Notes under the pieces: model-generated
Seen by the model: the letters and a program-made list of their open reading frames with translations, nothing else
What the model was told of the DNA's origin: nothing
Database searches by the model: none
Part shown: piece by piece, positions 1 through 8,991 of the stretch
Layout: each line of letters begins with the position of its first letter
Position numbering within the stretch: position 1 is the first letter of the stretch
From: Phytoamicus setariae
GTDB taxonomy: Bacteria; Pseudomonadota; Alphaproteobacteria; Rhizobiales; Rhizobiaceae
Assembly (NCBI RefSeq): GCF_016722925.1
Contig: NZ_JAEQNC010000010.1
Coordinates: 1 to 64,000, forward strand
DNA length: 64,000 nucleotides
Direction of reading: 5' to 3'
Made by a program: the position numbers and the translations under genes

Positions 1-48
1 GTCGACAAAGCTTCCGACTTTGCCGACCTCTTTAATCGTAGCTACTAA
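1..48 (+). CDS. Possible 3' end of a gene cut by the window edge
   Basis: Frame 1 is open from the first base and stops at a TAA, giving a 15-residue tail ending DFADLFNRSY. Two hairpins follow within 65 bases, as expected after a gene end, and the next gene runs toward it from the other strand. The fragment is too short for family assignment, and an open stretch this short can occur by chance. The frame and hairpins are seen; that it is a gene tail is inference. Confidence 0.25.
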   Translation, partial: VDKASDFADLFNRSY

Positions 49-92
49 TCTATAGCAAAACCGCTTCTAGCGGTTCAAGCGCAGCGTTTCAA

Positions 93-113
93 ACCTCCAC
101 CTTTGGTGGAGGT
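93..113. terminator. Stem-loop between convergent ends
   Basis: A perfect 9-bp inverted repeat (ACCTCCACC / GGTGGAGGT) with a TTT loop lies just past the stop of the minus-strand M50 protease. A smaller CCGC-TTCTA-GCGG hairpin sits at 61-73. There is no clear T-run, so Rho-independent termination is only a suggestion. Confidence 0.4.
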
Positions 114-136
114 CATGACTTTGCAAGTTTGCCAGA

Positions 137-1405
137 TCAGGAGACGTAGTAAAAAACACCGCCATGGGCAGCTACGATTGCTGCGTAAAAGATTGCGATG
201 ATCAGCGCCTGGGGTTTGGACATGGGCGCCATTGGCGAGTGCGAGGGGAGCGTCCTCAAGCCCATGAGGCTGAACAGGCCGACAAAAACCGCCATCTCGT
301 AGTACTCGTAGCCCAGCAGGACCACCAGACCCGCCACTGACAGGCCGGAGAGATGCACCAGGATCGAGCTCGGCAGAAACGACCGCAGGAAGCTTTCCGC
401 GGTCTGTCCGCCATCGAGTGGGTAGATCGGCAGCAGGTTCAGCAAGTTCAGTACCGAGCTGAAATGGATGAACAGCCAGAACCAGTCGTCGTAATCAGGC
501 GCAACGTCGTAGTACCAGAGCGCGAAGGCCCCGAGCGTCAGCGGCGCGCAAATGCCGGGCCCCATGAGTGCACAGAAGGCTTTCTCGAACTCGCTTTTGT
601 GCGGTGCGCCCGCCACGGCGATGCCGCCGAAGAAGGGCACCAGCATCAATCGGTTGCCGGTCTTGCCCGTTAGGCGGTAGGCAAGCAGATGGCCATACTC
701 GTGCCAGAGAATGACAAGCGCCAGCACGACCGCCGATTGCCATTTGTACTGTGTCAGCAGATAGCCGAAAGCGATTAGCGAAATTGCTGCTTCCCGTCCG
801 TAGTGGGATGGCAAATTCGTCGGGGACGGCCGGCGTGGTCGCGCGGGGTGCGGCTTCGTTCCTTGCTTCGGGGGTGCAGAGCCAGATGTGTTTACGGTCT
901 CAAGCGCAATTTCGGCCTTTGGTGACGCGAGAATGCCGACATTTCGCCAAAGGCGAAGAAGTGTAGTGACAGTGTGGGCAAATCCCTGCTCGAAACGGGT
1001 TTGCACCGTGATTTTGGAGCCTGCTCCGTCTGGCTCCACCGACCAATGTTCGAAATGTCTCTCGCCATTCGGGCTCGGACGTCCGTTCTTGCTAGTCACC
1101 GAAAAAGCGATCGAGCAAGGCGACGGCTGAGGCCACAGCTTCAGTGAAAACTCATCGACTGCGCCGTTCGAGGACGTGGTGAGGCGGTGGCTGCCCTCTT
1201 CGTCTTCGGAAGCCACCAGATGCGAAGGCTTGAAGGTCAGGCCGTTGCCGAGCCACGCGCTCTGCAGATTGCCCCAGGAGCTTTCAGGGTCGGCTGCGGA
1301 GCGCCGGCTGATGGATATGATCCGACCGCCTTTGCCAGCTTGCAGCAGCAGTATGAAGATGAGAGCGAGGATGATTGCAAATGCCGCAAGCATAATGGAA
1401 GTCAT
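137..1405 (-). CDS. M50-family membrane metallopeptidase with an N-terminal extra domain
   Basis: Putative intramembrane zinc protease of the site-2 protease (M50) family. Residues 235-239 are HEYGH, the zinc-binding HExxH, inside a hydrophobic segment. Residues 330-334 are LDGGQ, matching the second conserved motif, whose Asp is the third zinc ligand. Residues 5-22 form an N-terminal membrane segment. Residues about 45-170 look like a soluble domain, possibly SRPBCC-like (weak judgement), followed by a Pro-rich linker at about 175-200 and then four or more membrane segments. This resembles the minimal M50B proteins rather than RseP, since no PDZ domain is visible. The substrate is unknown. 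The start ATG has only a weak ribosome-binding site, so an alternative at Met5 is possible. It stands alone on the minus strand. Confidence 0.8.
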   Translation of the reverse strand: MTSIMLAAFAIILALIFILLLQAGKGGRIISISRRSAADPESSWGNLQSAWLGNGLTFKPSHLVASEDEEGSHRLTTSSNGAVDEFSLKLWPQPSPCSIAFSVTSKNGRPSPNGERHFEHWSVEPDGAGSKITVQTRFEQGFAHTVTTLLRLWRNVGILASPKAEIALETVNTSGSAPPKQGTKPHPARPRRPSPTNLPSHYGREAAISLIAFGYLLTQYKWQSAVVLALVILWHEYGHLLAYRLTGKTGNRLMLVPFFGGIAVAGAPHKSEFEKAFCALMGPGICAPLTLGAFALWYYDVAPDYDDWFWLFIHFSSVLNLLNLLPIYPLDGGQTAESFLRSFLPSSILVHLSGLSVAGLVVLLGYEYYEMAVFVGLFSLMGLRTLPSHSPMAPMSKPQALIIAIFYAAIVAAHGGVFYYVS

Positions 1406-1691
1406 TGTTGATGATGCCGTGGATTACTGGAGATTGGTCTGAAATTGTGAGCTTCTTTCCAGCACGGATAGATTGAAGAAACGGCTGTGGGCAAGCCCCT
1501 GAAATCAAATTATTTTAAATTGTTACACCGATCCGAACAACTTGGTCGCAAGGCACATGGCAAAATCAGATTTGAAACCCGAATCTGGCGGCGAGGCATG
1601 GTTCAGAATCATTGAACCTCCACCAAGGCCAATTCATTTGACCTTTGTACGTTCGATGGCAAAAGTGGCGAAAACCAAGAGGGGGAGAACG

Positions 1692-2111
1692 ATGACAGGG
1701 ATACACACCGGCGGCTGCCTTTGTGGAGCAGTCAGATATACCACGTCCGGCCCGATGCGCGAGGTGGTATTCTGCCATTGCGGCCAGTGCCGCAAGCAGA
1801 CCGGTCTCTATTATGCGTCGACGAATGTCGCCGATAGCGACATCGCCATTGAGGGTGCGGATGAAGTAACGTGGTACCATTCCAGTGACAAGGGCAGGCG
1901 CGGCTTCTGCAAGCATTGCGGTTCGACCTTGTTCTGGAAGTACGAAGGAACGGGCCAGATCTCGATACAGGCGGGTTCGGTCGATATGCCGACCAATCTG
2001 ACGCCTGGCTATCACATCTTCTGCGCCGACAAGGGCGATTTTTACGAGATCAATGATGGTTTGCCGCAGTTTCGCAAAGACAGTCCAGGTATAGTGACGA
2101 ATACCGAATAG
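1692..2111 (+). CDS. GFA-family zinc protein (DUF636 / CENP-V fold)
   Basis: A 139-residue member of the glutathione-dependent formaldehyde-activating enzyme (GFA) family. The zinc ligands are visible: C9 and C11 (GGCLCGAVRY), C28, C30 and C33 (FCHCGQC), and C73 and C76 (GFCKHCGS). Most family members have no proven substrate, and the GFA name does not establish formaldehyde chemistry here. The frame is open back to 1542, but the ATG used here has GGGGGAG about 3-8 bases upstream and begins where the family normally begins; the upstream 50 residues look noncoding. It is monocistronic and converges with the DUF1003 gene, with about 15 bases between the stops. Confidence 0.85.
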   Translation: MTGIHTGGCLCGAVRYTTSGPMREVVFCHCGQCRKQTGLYYASTNVADSDIAIEGADEVTWYHSSDKGRRGFCKHCGSTLFWKYEGTGQISIQAGSVDMPTNLTPGYHIFCADKGDFYEINDGLPQFRKDSPGIVTNTE

Positions 2112-2126
2112 CGGGCTCGGAGATCT

Positions 2127-2702
2127 TCAGGCGCGAGGCGGCACCGACTGGCCGAGCGCTTTCAGATCTTGTGAAATTGAGTCAATTTTTTGATGCAGCC
2201 CATTGATTTCCTTGAGAACCTGCAGGTCGATCTTGTGATGCAGGCCGAGCACTTCGATTTCCGCCTTGAGATTGATCTCGTAGTCCTTGGCGGCCATGAA
2301 GCGGTCGCGCTCGGATTGCCGGTTCTGGCTCATCATGATGATCGGCGCCTGGATCGCGGCCAGCATCGACAGGATCAGGTTGAGGAAAATGAAAGGGTAA
2401 GGGTCGAAGGAACCGGTGACGAGCACGACGGCATTGAGGATGACCCAAAATGCGAGGAAACTCAAAAAACCGATGATGAAGCCCCACGAGCCGCCCACGC
2501 GCGCGATGGTGTCGGCCAGCCGCTGTCCCGGCGTGGAATCAGCCAGGAAGTCTTCATTTGCATTGGACGACAGCGTCTTGCGTTCGCGTGCGAGTTTCAG
2601 GACCTTCTTTTCGGCGGGGGTCAGTTCTTCGACGGGCCTGTCGAAAATGACCTTCTCGAGATCGTGCAGCATGCTCAAAGTCTCCTTCTCCAGTGCACGC
2701 AT
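2127..2702 (-). CDS. DUF1003 membrane protein
   Basis: A 191-residue DUF1003-family inner-membrane protein. Two hydrophobic segments lie at about residues 75-97 and 102-124, joined by a short loop (GSFDPYPF) typical of the family. The following IQAPIIMMSQNRQ stretch and an acidic/basic coiled C-terminal tail with heptad Leu/Ile (about 145-185) are also characteristic. The function of the family is not established. No partner gene is adjacent. The upstream 130 bases are shared with divergent nadE. Confidence 0.85.
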   Translation of the reverse strand: MRALEKETLSMLHDLEKVIFDRPVEELTPAEKKVLKLARERKTLSSNANEDFLADSTPGQRLADTIARVGGSWGFIIGFLSFLAFWVILNAVVLVTGSFDPYPFIFLNLILSMLAAIQAPIIMMSQNRQSERDRFMAAKDYEINLKAEIEVLGLHHKIDLQVLKEINGLHQKIDSISQDLKALGQSVPPRA

Positions 2703-2832
2703 ACTTCACCCAAAGCCTATGCGAAAACAACGGCTTTCGCACTATGATCAATGTTAATCCGACGTTCGATTCCAGCAGGCCGATTGCGGAAATACGATTG
2801 AATTGACGAGACCGGCAGGCTAGACCAATGGC

Positions 2833-4506
2833 ATGAGCACGATCACTGATGTTTTCCGGATTGCCGTCGCCCAGTTGAATCCGACTGTCGGCGATGTCTC
2901 TGCCAACCTTGCAAAAGCCCGCGAGGCGCGCGCCGATGCCGCGCGCCAGGGCGCCGACATGGTCCTGATGACCGAATTGTTCATTTCCGGTTATCCGCCC
3001 GAGGATCTGGTGCTCAAACCGGCGTTCCTCAAGGCTTGCCTGAAAGCAGTGGAAACATTGGCGGCCGAGACTGCCGATGGCGGCCCGGGCATGGTGATAG
3101 GCTTTCCCCGCCAGAGCGAAACGGGCAGGCACAATTCGATAGCGGTTCTTGATGGTGGAAAGATCCTGGCGTTCCGCGACAAGATCGACCTGCCTAATTA
3201 TGGCGAGTTCGACGAGAAGCGGGTTTTCGTCGAGGGCGGCGCGCCGACGACGGTCGAATTTCGCGGTGTCCGTATCGGCATTCCGATCTGCGAGGAGATC
3301 TGGAACGACATGCAGGTTTGCGAGACGCTGGCGAAGGGCGGGGCGGAAATCCTGCTGGTTCCCAATGGCTCGCCCTACTATCGTGGCAAGATCGATGTTC
3401 GCCATCAGGTCGCGCTCCGCCAGGTAGAACTGACCGGTCTGCCGCTGCTGTTTGCCAACCAGTTGGGTGGCCAGGACGAGCTCGTCTTCGATGGCGCGAG
3501 CTTCGCCTACAACGCCGACGGCAATCTGGCCTTCCAGATGAGCCAGTTCGAGGATTCGGTGACCACCACCGACTGGAAGAAGAAGGACGGCAAGTGGGCA
3601 TGCCATGCCGGACCGATGTCGCGCCTGCCGGATAGTGAGGAGGCGGATTACCGCGCCTGCGTGCTGGGCTTCCGCGACTATGTTAACAAGAACGGGTTCA
3701 AGAACGTCGTTCTCGGCCTGTCCGGCGGAATCGATTCGGCGATCTGCGCGGCGATTGCTGTCGATGCGCTGGGCGAGGAGCGTGTTCGCACCGTTATGAT
3801 GCCCTATCGCTACACATCGGCGGACTCTCTGGTCGATGCAGAGGCTTGCGCCAAGGCGCTCGGTTGCCACTACGACGTCGTGGCGATCGAGGAGCCGGTG
3901 GGTGGATTCCTTTCGGCACTTTCCGATCTTTTCGAAGGCACGGAAACAGGCATCACCGAGGAAAACCTCCAGAGCCGCGCGCGTGGCACCATCCTGATGG
4001 CTATTTCCAACAAATTCGGTTCGATGGTGGTAACGACTGGCAACAAGTCGGAAGTGTCGGTGGGCTACTGCACGCTCTATGGCGACATGAACGGCGGCTT
4101 CAATCCGATCAAGGATCTGTACAAGATGCAGGTCTACGGCCTGTCACGCTGGCGCAATGCCCATGTGCCGCCGGGCGCGCTTGGTCCCTCGGGCGAGGTA
4201 ATCCCGGTCAACATTATCGACAAGGCGCCATCGGCGGAACTGCGGCCAAACCAGACCGACCAGGATTCGCTGCCGCCCTATCCGATGCTCGACGATATTC
4301 TCGAGTGCCTTGTGGAAAAGGAAATGGCAACCGAGGAGATCATCGCGCGCGGCCATGACGCGGCCACTGTGCACCGGATCGAGCACCTGCTCTACATCGC
4401 CGAATACAAGCGCCGGCAATCGGCGCCCGGCGTGAAGATCACCCAGAAGAATTTCGGTCGCGACCGACGCTATCCGATTACAAATCGGTTCCGCGATCGA
4501 GGCTGA
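2833..4506 (+). CDS. nadE: Glutamine-dependent NAD+ synthetase
   Basis: Converts deamido-NAD+ to NAD+ with ATP, using ammonia released from glutamine, in the last step of NAD synthesis. The N-terminal nitrilase-type glutaminase domain (about 1-270) carries the catalytic triad E48, K117 and C153. The C-terminal synthetase domain has the SGGIDS pyrophosphatase loop at residues 297-302. At 557 residues it matches the standard two-domain bacterial form. The start ATG fits the conserved FRIAVAQLNPTVG opening. The gene is followed by a small hairpin (GGCGCA-GATT-TGCGCC, 4516-4531) before the next gene. Confidence 0.96.
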   Translation: MSTITDVFRIAVAQLNPTVGDVSANLAKAREARADAARQGADMVLMTELFISGYPPEDLVLKPAFLKACLKAVETLAAETADGGPGMVIGFPRQSETGRHNSIAVLDGGKILAFRDKIDLPNYGEFDEKRVFVEGGAPTTVEFRGVRIGIPICEEIWNDMQVCETLAKGGAEILLVPNGSPYYRGKIDVRHQVALRQVELTGLPLLFANQLGGQDELVFDGASFAYNADGNLAFQMSQFEDSVTTTDWKKKDGKWACHAGPMSRLPDSEEADYRACVLGFRDYVNKNGFKNVVLGLSGGIDSAICAAIAVDALGEERVRTVMMPYRYTSADSLVDAEACAKALGCHYDVVAIEEPVGGFLSALSDLFEGTETGITEENLQSRARGTILMAISNKFGSMVVTTGNKSEVSVGYCTLYGDMNGGFNPIKDLYKMQVYGLSRWRNAHVPPGALGPSGEVIPVNIIDKAPSAELRPNQTDQDSLPPYPMLDDILECLVEKEMATEEIIARGHDAATVHRIEHLLYIAEYKRRQSAPGVKITQKNFGRDRRYPITNRFRDRG

Positions 4507-4624
4507 CGTAGCGGAGGCGCAGATTTGCGCCAGTTGGCGGAAATTTCAGATTGTGCGTGACGCGAGCGGATTTACGCCGCGGATGTTCCATGGTCTGCTG
4601 ACCTCATTGAGAAGTGAGGCGCTT

Positions 4625-6244
4625 ATGAAATTCGGCGACGTGGCATTGCAGGACGCGGAAGGCGCTGTTCTCGCCCATTCGGTCAGCGCCGGAGACCTGC
4701 GGTTTTCAAAAGGACGCAGGCTGAGTGCGAACGATGTCGCGGCCCTCACAGCGCGCGGTGTGAGCTCTGTTATAGCCGCAACACTGGATGCAGGGGACAT
4801 GATGGAGGACGAGGCGGCGGCTCGTATCGCGGCTGCCGTTCCGATCGATCATCTCAAGTTTTCGCCTGCAAGCACCGGACGGGTAAACATATTCGCGACG
4901 GTCAATGGCCTGTTCAGGGCTTCCCGCGAGATCGTAGATGCGGTCAACCGTGTCGATCCGGCAATTACTCTTGCCTGTCTGCGCGACCATGCGGAGGTCA
5001 AGGCCGGCGACATGGTGGCGACCATCAAGATCATACCGCTGGCGGTCTCCAGTTTGGCGGTCGACCGGGCTGTCGAACTGTTCGGCAAAAGGCGCCCGTT
5101 CGAGGTCAAGCCCTTTTCCGGGCGACAAGTCGTGCTTGTCGCAACGGAGCTTGCCTCGCTCAAACCATCTGTGATGGACAAGACCCGACGCCTGCTGGAA
5201 GCCCGGCTTCGGCCTTCCGGCAGTCATGTCGCCGTCGAGCGACGCGTCCCCCATCGTGCCGAGGCGGTCGCGGACGCCATTCGCGAGACGTATCGCGAGC
5301 ATGGCATGATCATCGTCTTCGGCGCATCGGCCGTCTCGGATGCCGAAGATGTGATCCCCGCTGCCATCCGGCTTGCCGGAGGGGTGGTGGAGCAGGTGGG
5401 TCTTCCTGTTGATCCCGGCAATCTGCTCGTGCTCGGCCATGTCGGCGACGTGCCCGTCATCGGCGCGCCGGGTTGTGCCAGAAGCCCGAAGGAGAATGCC
5501 TTCGACTGGATTTTGGCGCGCATCCTGGCTGGCGAGAAGCCTTCGGTCGAAGAGCTTACCGGATGGGGCGTCGGAGGATTGTTGATGGAAATTCCCAGCC
5601 GTCCGCAGCCGCGACTTGCCGGTCAGGCGCAAGATCGCCGCCTGCATGTGGCTGCTGTCATCCTTGCGGCGGGGCAGGCAAGGCGAATGGGGTCTGCGGG
5701 CAAGCACAAATTGCTTGCGGAGTTCGACGGCGTGCCGCTGGTGCGCAAATCGGTGGAAACCGTGTTGGCTTCGCATGCCGACAGTGCCTTGATCGTGACC
5801 GGCTATCGGTCCGAAGAAATCGCCGATGCCATTGGACATGGCGACCTCTGGACCGTGCACAACCCTGATTTTGCCAGCGGCATGGCTTCGTCGCTACGGG
5901 CAGGCCTTTCCGCCGTCGAGGACGTTGCAGATGGAATGCTGGTGATGCTCGCCGACATGCCGGGCGTGACGCATGATGATCTGGATACACTGATCGCGGC
6001 TTTTCGGGCCCAGGAGGGGCGGGCGATCATTCGCGCGGTATCCGATGGCAAGAGAGGCAATCCCGTGATCCTTCCGCGCGCGACATTTGCCGCGCTTTCC
6101 CGCCTCGAAGGCGACGTTGGCGCACGCACGGTCATCGAGGAGAGCGGCCAAGCGATCGTCGATGTCGAAATTGGCATGGCTGCCCATCTCGACACGGACA
6201 CGCCTGAGGAAATTCAGGCCGCCGGCGGTGTGATCGTCAATTGA
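4625..6244 (+). CDS. Molybdopterin-binding / MocA-like nucleotidyltransferase fusion
   Basis: A 539-residue two-domain protein. The N-terminal part (about 1-330) resembles the MoeA/MogA-type molybdopterin-binding domain, including an IIVFGASAVSDAEDVIP region. From about residue 342 a MobA/MocA-type NTP-transferase domain begins with the LAAGxxxRMG...KLL signature and a later MLADMPG motif. Proteins of this layout occur across rhizobia and are thought to help make the dinucleotide form of molybdenum cofactor used by xanthine-dehydrogenase-type enzymes; that role is family knowledge, not shown here. The ATG chosen starts the MKFGDV domain; the frame is open 24 codons further upstream. No xanthine dehydrogenase or coxF/xdhC gene is adjacent. 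Confidence 0.85.
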   Translation: MKFGDVALQDAEGAVLAHSVSAGDLRFSKGRRLSANDVAALTARGVSSVIAATLDAGDMMEDEAAARIAAAVPIDHLKFSPASTGRVNIFATVNGLFRASREIVDAVNRVDPAITLACLRDHAEVKAGDMVATIKIIPLAVSSLAVDRAVELFGKRRPFEVKPFSGRQVVLVATELASLKPSVMDKTRRLLEARLRPSGSHVAVERRVPHRAEAVADAIRETYREHGMIIVFGASAVSDAEDVIPAAIRLAGGVVEQVGLPVDPGNLLVLGHVGDVPVIGAPGCARSPKENAFDWILARILAGEKPSVEELTGWGVGGLLMEIPSRPQPRLAGQAQDRRLHVAAVILAAGQARRMGSAGKHKLLAEFDGVPLVRKSVETVLASHADSALIVTGYRSEEIADAIGHGDLWTVHNPDFASGMASSLRAGLSAVEDVADGMLVMLADMPGVTHDDLDTLIAAFRAQEGRAIIRAVSDGKRGNPVILPRATFAALSRLEGDVGARTVIEESGQAIVDVEIGMAAHLDTDTPEEIQAAGGVIVN

Positions 6245-6284
6245 ATCGATAGCGAATTTCCTCATTTTTCCCCTCGCCATAACT

Positions 6285-6299
6285 TGACATAAATAGTCC
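6285..6299 (+). promoter_or_regulatory. Near-match iron-responsive box over a -35 element
   Basis: TGA-N9-TCC, one base from the RirA-type consensus TGA-N9-TCA, with its TGA inside a TTGACA -35 hexamer (6284-6289), upstream of the TonB receptor. The same overlap of TTGAC and box occurs before the suf operon. A -10 element is not obvious. Confidence 0.4.
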
Positions 6300-6419
6300 A
6301 CTTCTTCATGGTCCGGCTTGCACGGCATATGGCTGTGCGCGCTATCCGGTCATCAGCCAGCCGCCATTTCTCAGGGGCAAGCCAGACAGGTCGAGAAATG
6401 GAATGGACGGGGGTTTTCC

Positions 6420-8594
6420 GTGAGAGTCTTGAAGGGTTTGGTTGCCACGCTGCTGGCTGGCGCGGCGTTTACGGTTGTTCTGCCGCAGCATTTCGCCTTT
6501 GCGCAGTCCGACGAACCGGAGGAAATTGTCCTTGATGATGCCGCAGCCGATGGCGATGACACTGGCACAACGGATGCTGACGGCACAACCAGGTTGAAGC
6601 GCATCGTCATCGGTGCGGACCAATCGCCCGCCGACATCGCCACGAAGCCGGAGGCTGTGTCGATCATCGATTCCGAAACCTTCAGGGAGCGTTTCGCTGG
6701 CAACACCAATGAGGCCATCCGCTCGACACCCGGAGCCTACACCCGTGAACAGGCCGAGCAGCCGGGTGTGATCGTCAATGTGCGCGGCATGCAGGGCATG
6801 GGTCGCGTCAACACGATGATCGACGGCGTGCCGCAGACCTTTCGCAATCTTTCCGGCCATGGTGGCACATTCGACAACATGGCCTATGTCGACCCGAACA
6901 TGCTTGTTGGTATCGATATCGCGCGCGGCGCGGTCGATGGCAATCAGGGCATGGGCACGCTCTCGGGCGCGGCCAATTTTCGCACCGTTGGCATCAACGA
7001 CGTACTGATGGAGGGCAAGGATTATGGTGGCCTGGTCACCCTGCAGGGCGGGACGAATGGCCAGAATTTCTCGCGCCTGACGGCTGGCGGATGGCGACGG
7101 GACCTCGGCAACGAGGGGAGCGTCTCGATCATGGGCGCGCTCAGCGGCAGCAATTTCAGCAATTTCGAGAACGGCGACGGAATCGCATATCCATATGATG
7201 CGGCGCAGAAGCCGAATTCGGGCCTGTTCAAGTTCGACTTTGCACCGGATAGCGATCATTCCCTGCAACTGGGCGGCATCTACTACGAGAACGCCTTTGC
7301 GGTGGAGAGTGCGGGCTACGACTGGGGCATCAAGAACCAGACCTATACGGCCAAATATGCCTATCAGCCCGGCGACAATCTCGTCGATCTGAAGATCAAC
7401 GCCTACATGAACATCACCGATATCACCATGGCGAGCGCCGAAGGCACGTTTGCGGGGCGCGACGGCACCGATACCGGACTTGGTTTCGATATCAGCAATA
7501 CGAGTATCTTCGATCTGAACGCCGACACCGAGCTGAAGCTCGCCTATGGCGCGGCGATCAACTCCGACGACTACAAGGGCAACGATGCCCGTGGTGCAAA
7601 TCCGGACGGCTCTTTGATAAAGAGCGGCGCCTTTACGGATGCTACCCTCACGTACGGCATGTTCGGGCTGATTGCGGGGATGCGGTACGACGCCTGGAAC
7701 GTCGACGGCGTCACTGAGTATCTTACCCCGGGTACTCCTGGATGCCCGAGCGGTCATAATGGCCTTTGCGACGGACCGTCGCTTTCGCGCGATGGTGCCG
7801 AATGGAACCCGAAGATCGGTGTCACAGTCACCCCGAAAGACTGGCTGCAGCTTTACGCAACCTATGCGCACACCATGCGTCCGCCGACAGCGTCGGAAAT
7901 GTTCTTTCCCGGCGGCCACAACTTCGATGGCACGGGCGATCCTATCAACAACAATCCGAACCTGGTGCCGGAGCGCCAGAAGGGTATCGACATCGGCGTC
8001 AACCTGATCGGTGAAGGTCTTTTGACGGCAGACGACCAGGGCTATGTGAAAGTCGGATACTTCCACAATCGGATTTCCGATTACATCACCTACGGTTACG
8101 ATGCCAAAGGCGATGCAAAGTGGATCAATCTTCCCGGCACCACGACCATGCAAGGCGTCGAGATCGAGGGCGGCTATGATGCGGGCATCGCCTTTGCGAA
8201 GGTTGCCGTCACCATGGCCGACACCAAGCAGCCGCTCGGCGAGGGCGCCGGCTTTGGTAACGATGTCGGTACGTTGCCGGATGATTTCTTTACGGTCGAC
8301 CTTGGGGCGCGCTTCCTCGAGCAAAAAGTCACGGTCGGCGGCCGCATGCGTTACACCGGTGAAAGCGTGCAGGCCTATCTGGACAAGGCGCAATCGATCA
8401 AGCGCCCGGCCTACACGCTTTTCGATCTGTACGGCTCCTGGAAAGTCACAGATAATTTCCGCGCCTTTGCCACGGTGCAAAACCTTTTCGACAAAAGTTA
8501 CTGGACGGCAAATACCGGAACTGGCGATATCCTGAGCGGCATTACCAACGGCCGCGGACGTACGATCATGGTTGGCGCTACTGCGCAATTCTAA
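6420..8594 (+). CDS. TonB-dependent heme-type outer-membrane receptor
   Basis: A 724-residue outer-membrane receptor of the heme/hemoglobin class, resembling BhuA/ShmR/HmuR. The GTG start gives a clean signal peptide (KGLVATLLAGAAF ... AFA, cut before QSDE). A plug domain follows with IVIGADQSPADIATKPEAVS and VNVRGMQGMGRVNTMIDGVP, then a beta-barrel ending in Phe. The heme-receptor hallmark region is visible: an FRAP-like MRPPTASEMF, an intervening His (GGHNF), then NPNL. The ATG 34 codons upstream would bury the signal peptide, so it was rejected. No heme ABC transporter or tonB-exbBD is in the window. Iron control is suggested by the box upstream. The class is clear; the exact substrate is inferred. 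Confidence 0.88.
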   Translation: MRVLKGLVATLLAGAAFTVVLPQHFAFAQSDEPEEIVLDDAAADGDDTGTTDADGTTRLKRIVIGADQSPADIATKPEAVSIIDSETFRERFAGNTNEAIRSTPGAYTREQAEQPGVIVNVRGMQGMGRVNTMIDGVPQTFRNLSGHGGTFDNMAYVDPNMLVGIDIARGAVDGNQGMGTLSGAANFRTVGINDVLMEGKDYGGLVTLQGGTNGQNFSRLTAGGWRRDLGNEGSVSIMGALSGSNFSNFENGDGIAYPYDAAQKPNSGLFKFDFAPDSDHSLQLGGIYYENAFAVESAGYDWGIKNQTYTAKYAYQPGDNLVDLKINAYMNITDITMASAEGTFAGRDGTDTGLGFDISNTSIFDLNADTELKLAYGAAINSDDYKGNDARGANPDGSLIKSGAFTDATLTYGMFGLIAGMRYDAWNVDGVTEYLTPGTPGCPSGHNGLCDGPSLSRDGAEWNPKIGVTVTPKDWLQLYATYAHTMRPPTASEMFFPGGHNFDGTGDPINNNPNLVPERQKGIDIGVNLIGEGLLTADDQGYVKVGYFHNRISDYITYGYDAKGDAKWINLPGTTTMQGVEIEGGYDAGIAFAKVAVTMADTKQPLGEGAGFGNDVGTLPDDFFTVDLGARFLEQKVTVGGRMRYTGESVQAYLDKAQSIKRPAYTLFDLYGSWKVTDNFRAFATVQNLFDKSYWTANTGTGDILSGITNGRGRTIMVGATAQF

Positions 8595-8621
8595 GCCTGC
8601 TTGACAACGCCAGAGAATTTG

Positions 8622-8654
8622 CCCCCGATAGTCGAAGAGACCATCGGGGGTTTT
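8622..8654 (+). terminator. Rho-independent terminator after the TonB receptor
   Basis: Perfect 8-bp stem CCCCCGAT / ATCGGGGG with a 13-base loop, followed by TTTT. It ends one base before the ATG of the TfoX-like gene, so its GGGGG arm is also the only purine run before that start. Confidence 0.75.
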
Positions 8655-8655
8655 C

Positions 8656-8979
8656 ATGGACAATGACGCAATCCAGGAACTGTTCCAGTCGATAGGGCCG
8701 GTGACGATCAAGCGGATGTTCGGCGGCAAGGGAATCTATGTCGACGGGCTTATCATCGCGGTGGAACTCCGCGACGAGGCGATGCTGAAGGGCGACGCAC
8801 AAGCCGGCGCGCTTTACGAGGCAGCAGGCTCGAAGCGTTGGACATACACCCACAACAAGTCCGGAAAAGCTGTTGCAATGCCTTACTGGCCGATACCCGC
8901 AGAGGCGTTCGACGACCCCGACGAGGCTGCAAAGTGGGTGCAGATTGCGTTGGAAGCGGCGCGACGTTCGAGCAAATGA
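8656..8979 (+). CDS. TfoX/Sxy N-terminal domain protein
   Basis: A 107-residue stand-alone TfoX N-terminal domain. The RMFGGKGIYVDG motif near residues 22-33 and the following IIAVELRDEAMLK are typical. In Gammaproteobacteria TfoX/Sxy promotes competence with CRP, but stand-alone rhizobial versions have no proven role. The start codon sits directly after the terminator of the receptor gene, so translation would rely on a GGGGG tract inside the terminator stem. It converges with the NUDIX gene 12 bases downstream. Confidence 0.82.
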   Translation: MDNDAIQELFQSIGPVTIKRMFGGKGIYVDGLIIAVELRDEAMLKGDAQAGALYEAAGSKRWTYTHNKSGKAVAMPYWPIPAEAFDDPDEAAKWVQIALEAARRSSK

Positions 8980-8991
8980 CGATTGCGGCGC

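Noticed and set aside
6342-8729. 795-residue open frame opposite the TonB receptor
   Set aside because: A GC-rich antisense shadow: the receptor strand has clear domains, signal peptide and terminator, whereas the antisense product is Arg/Ile/Val-rich with no motif.
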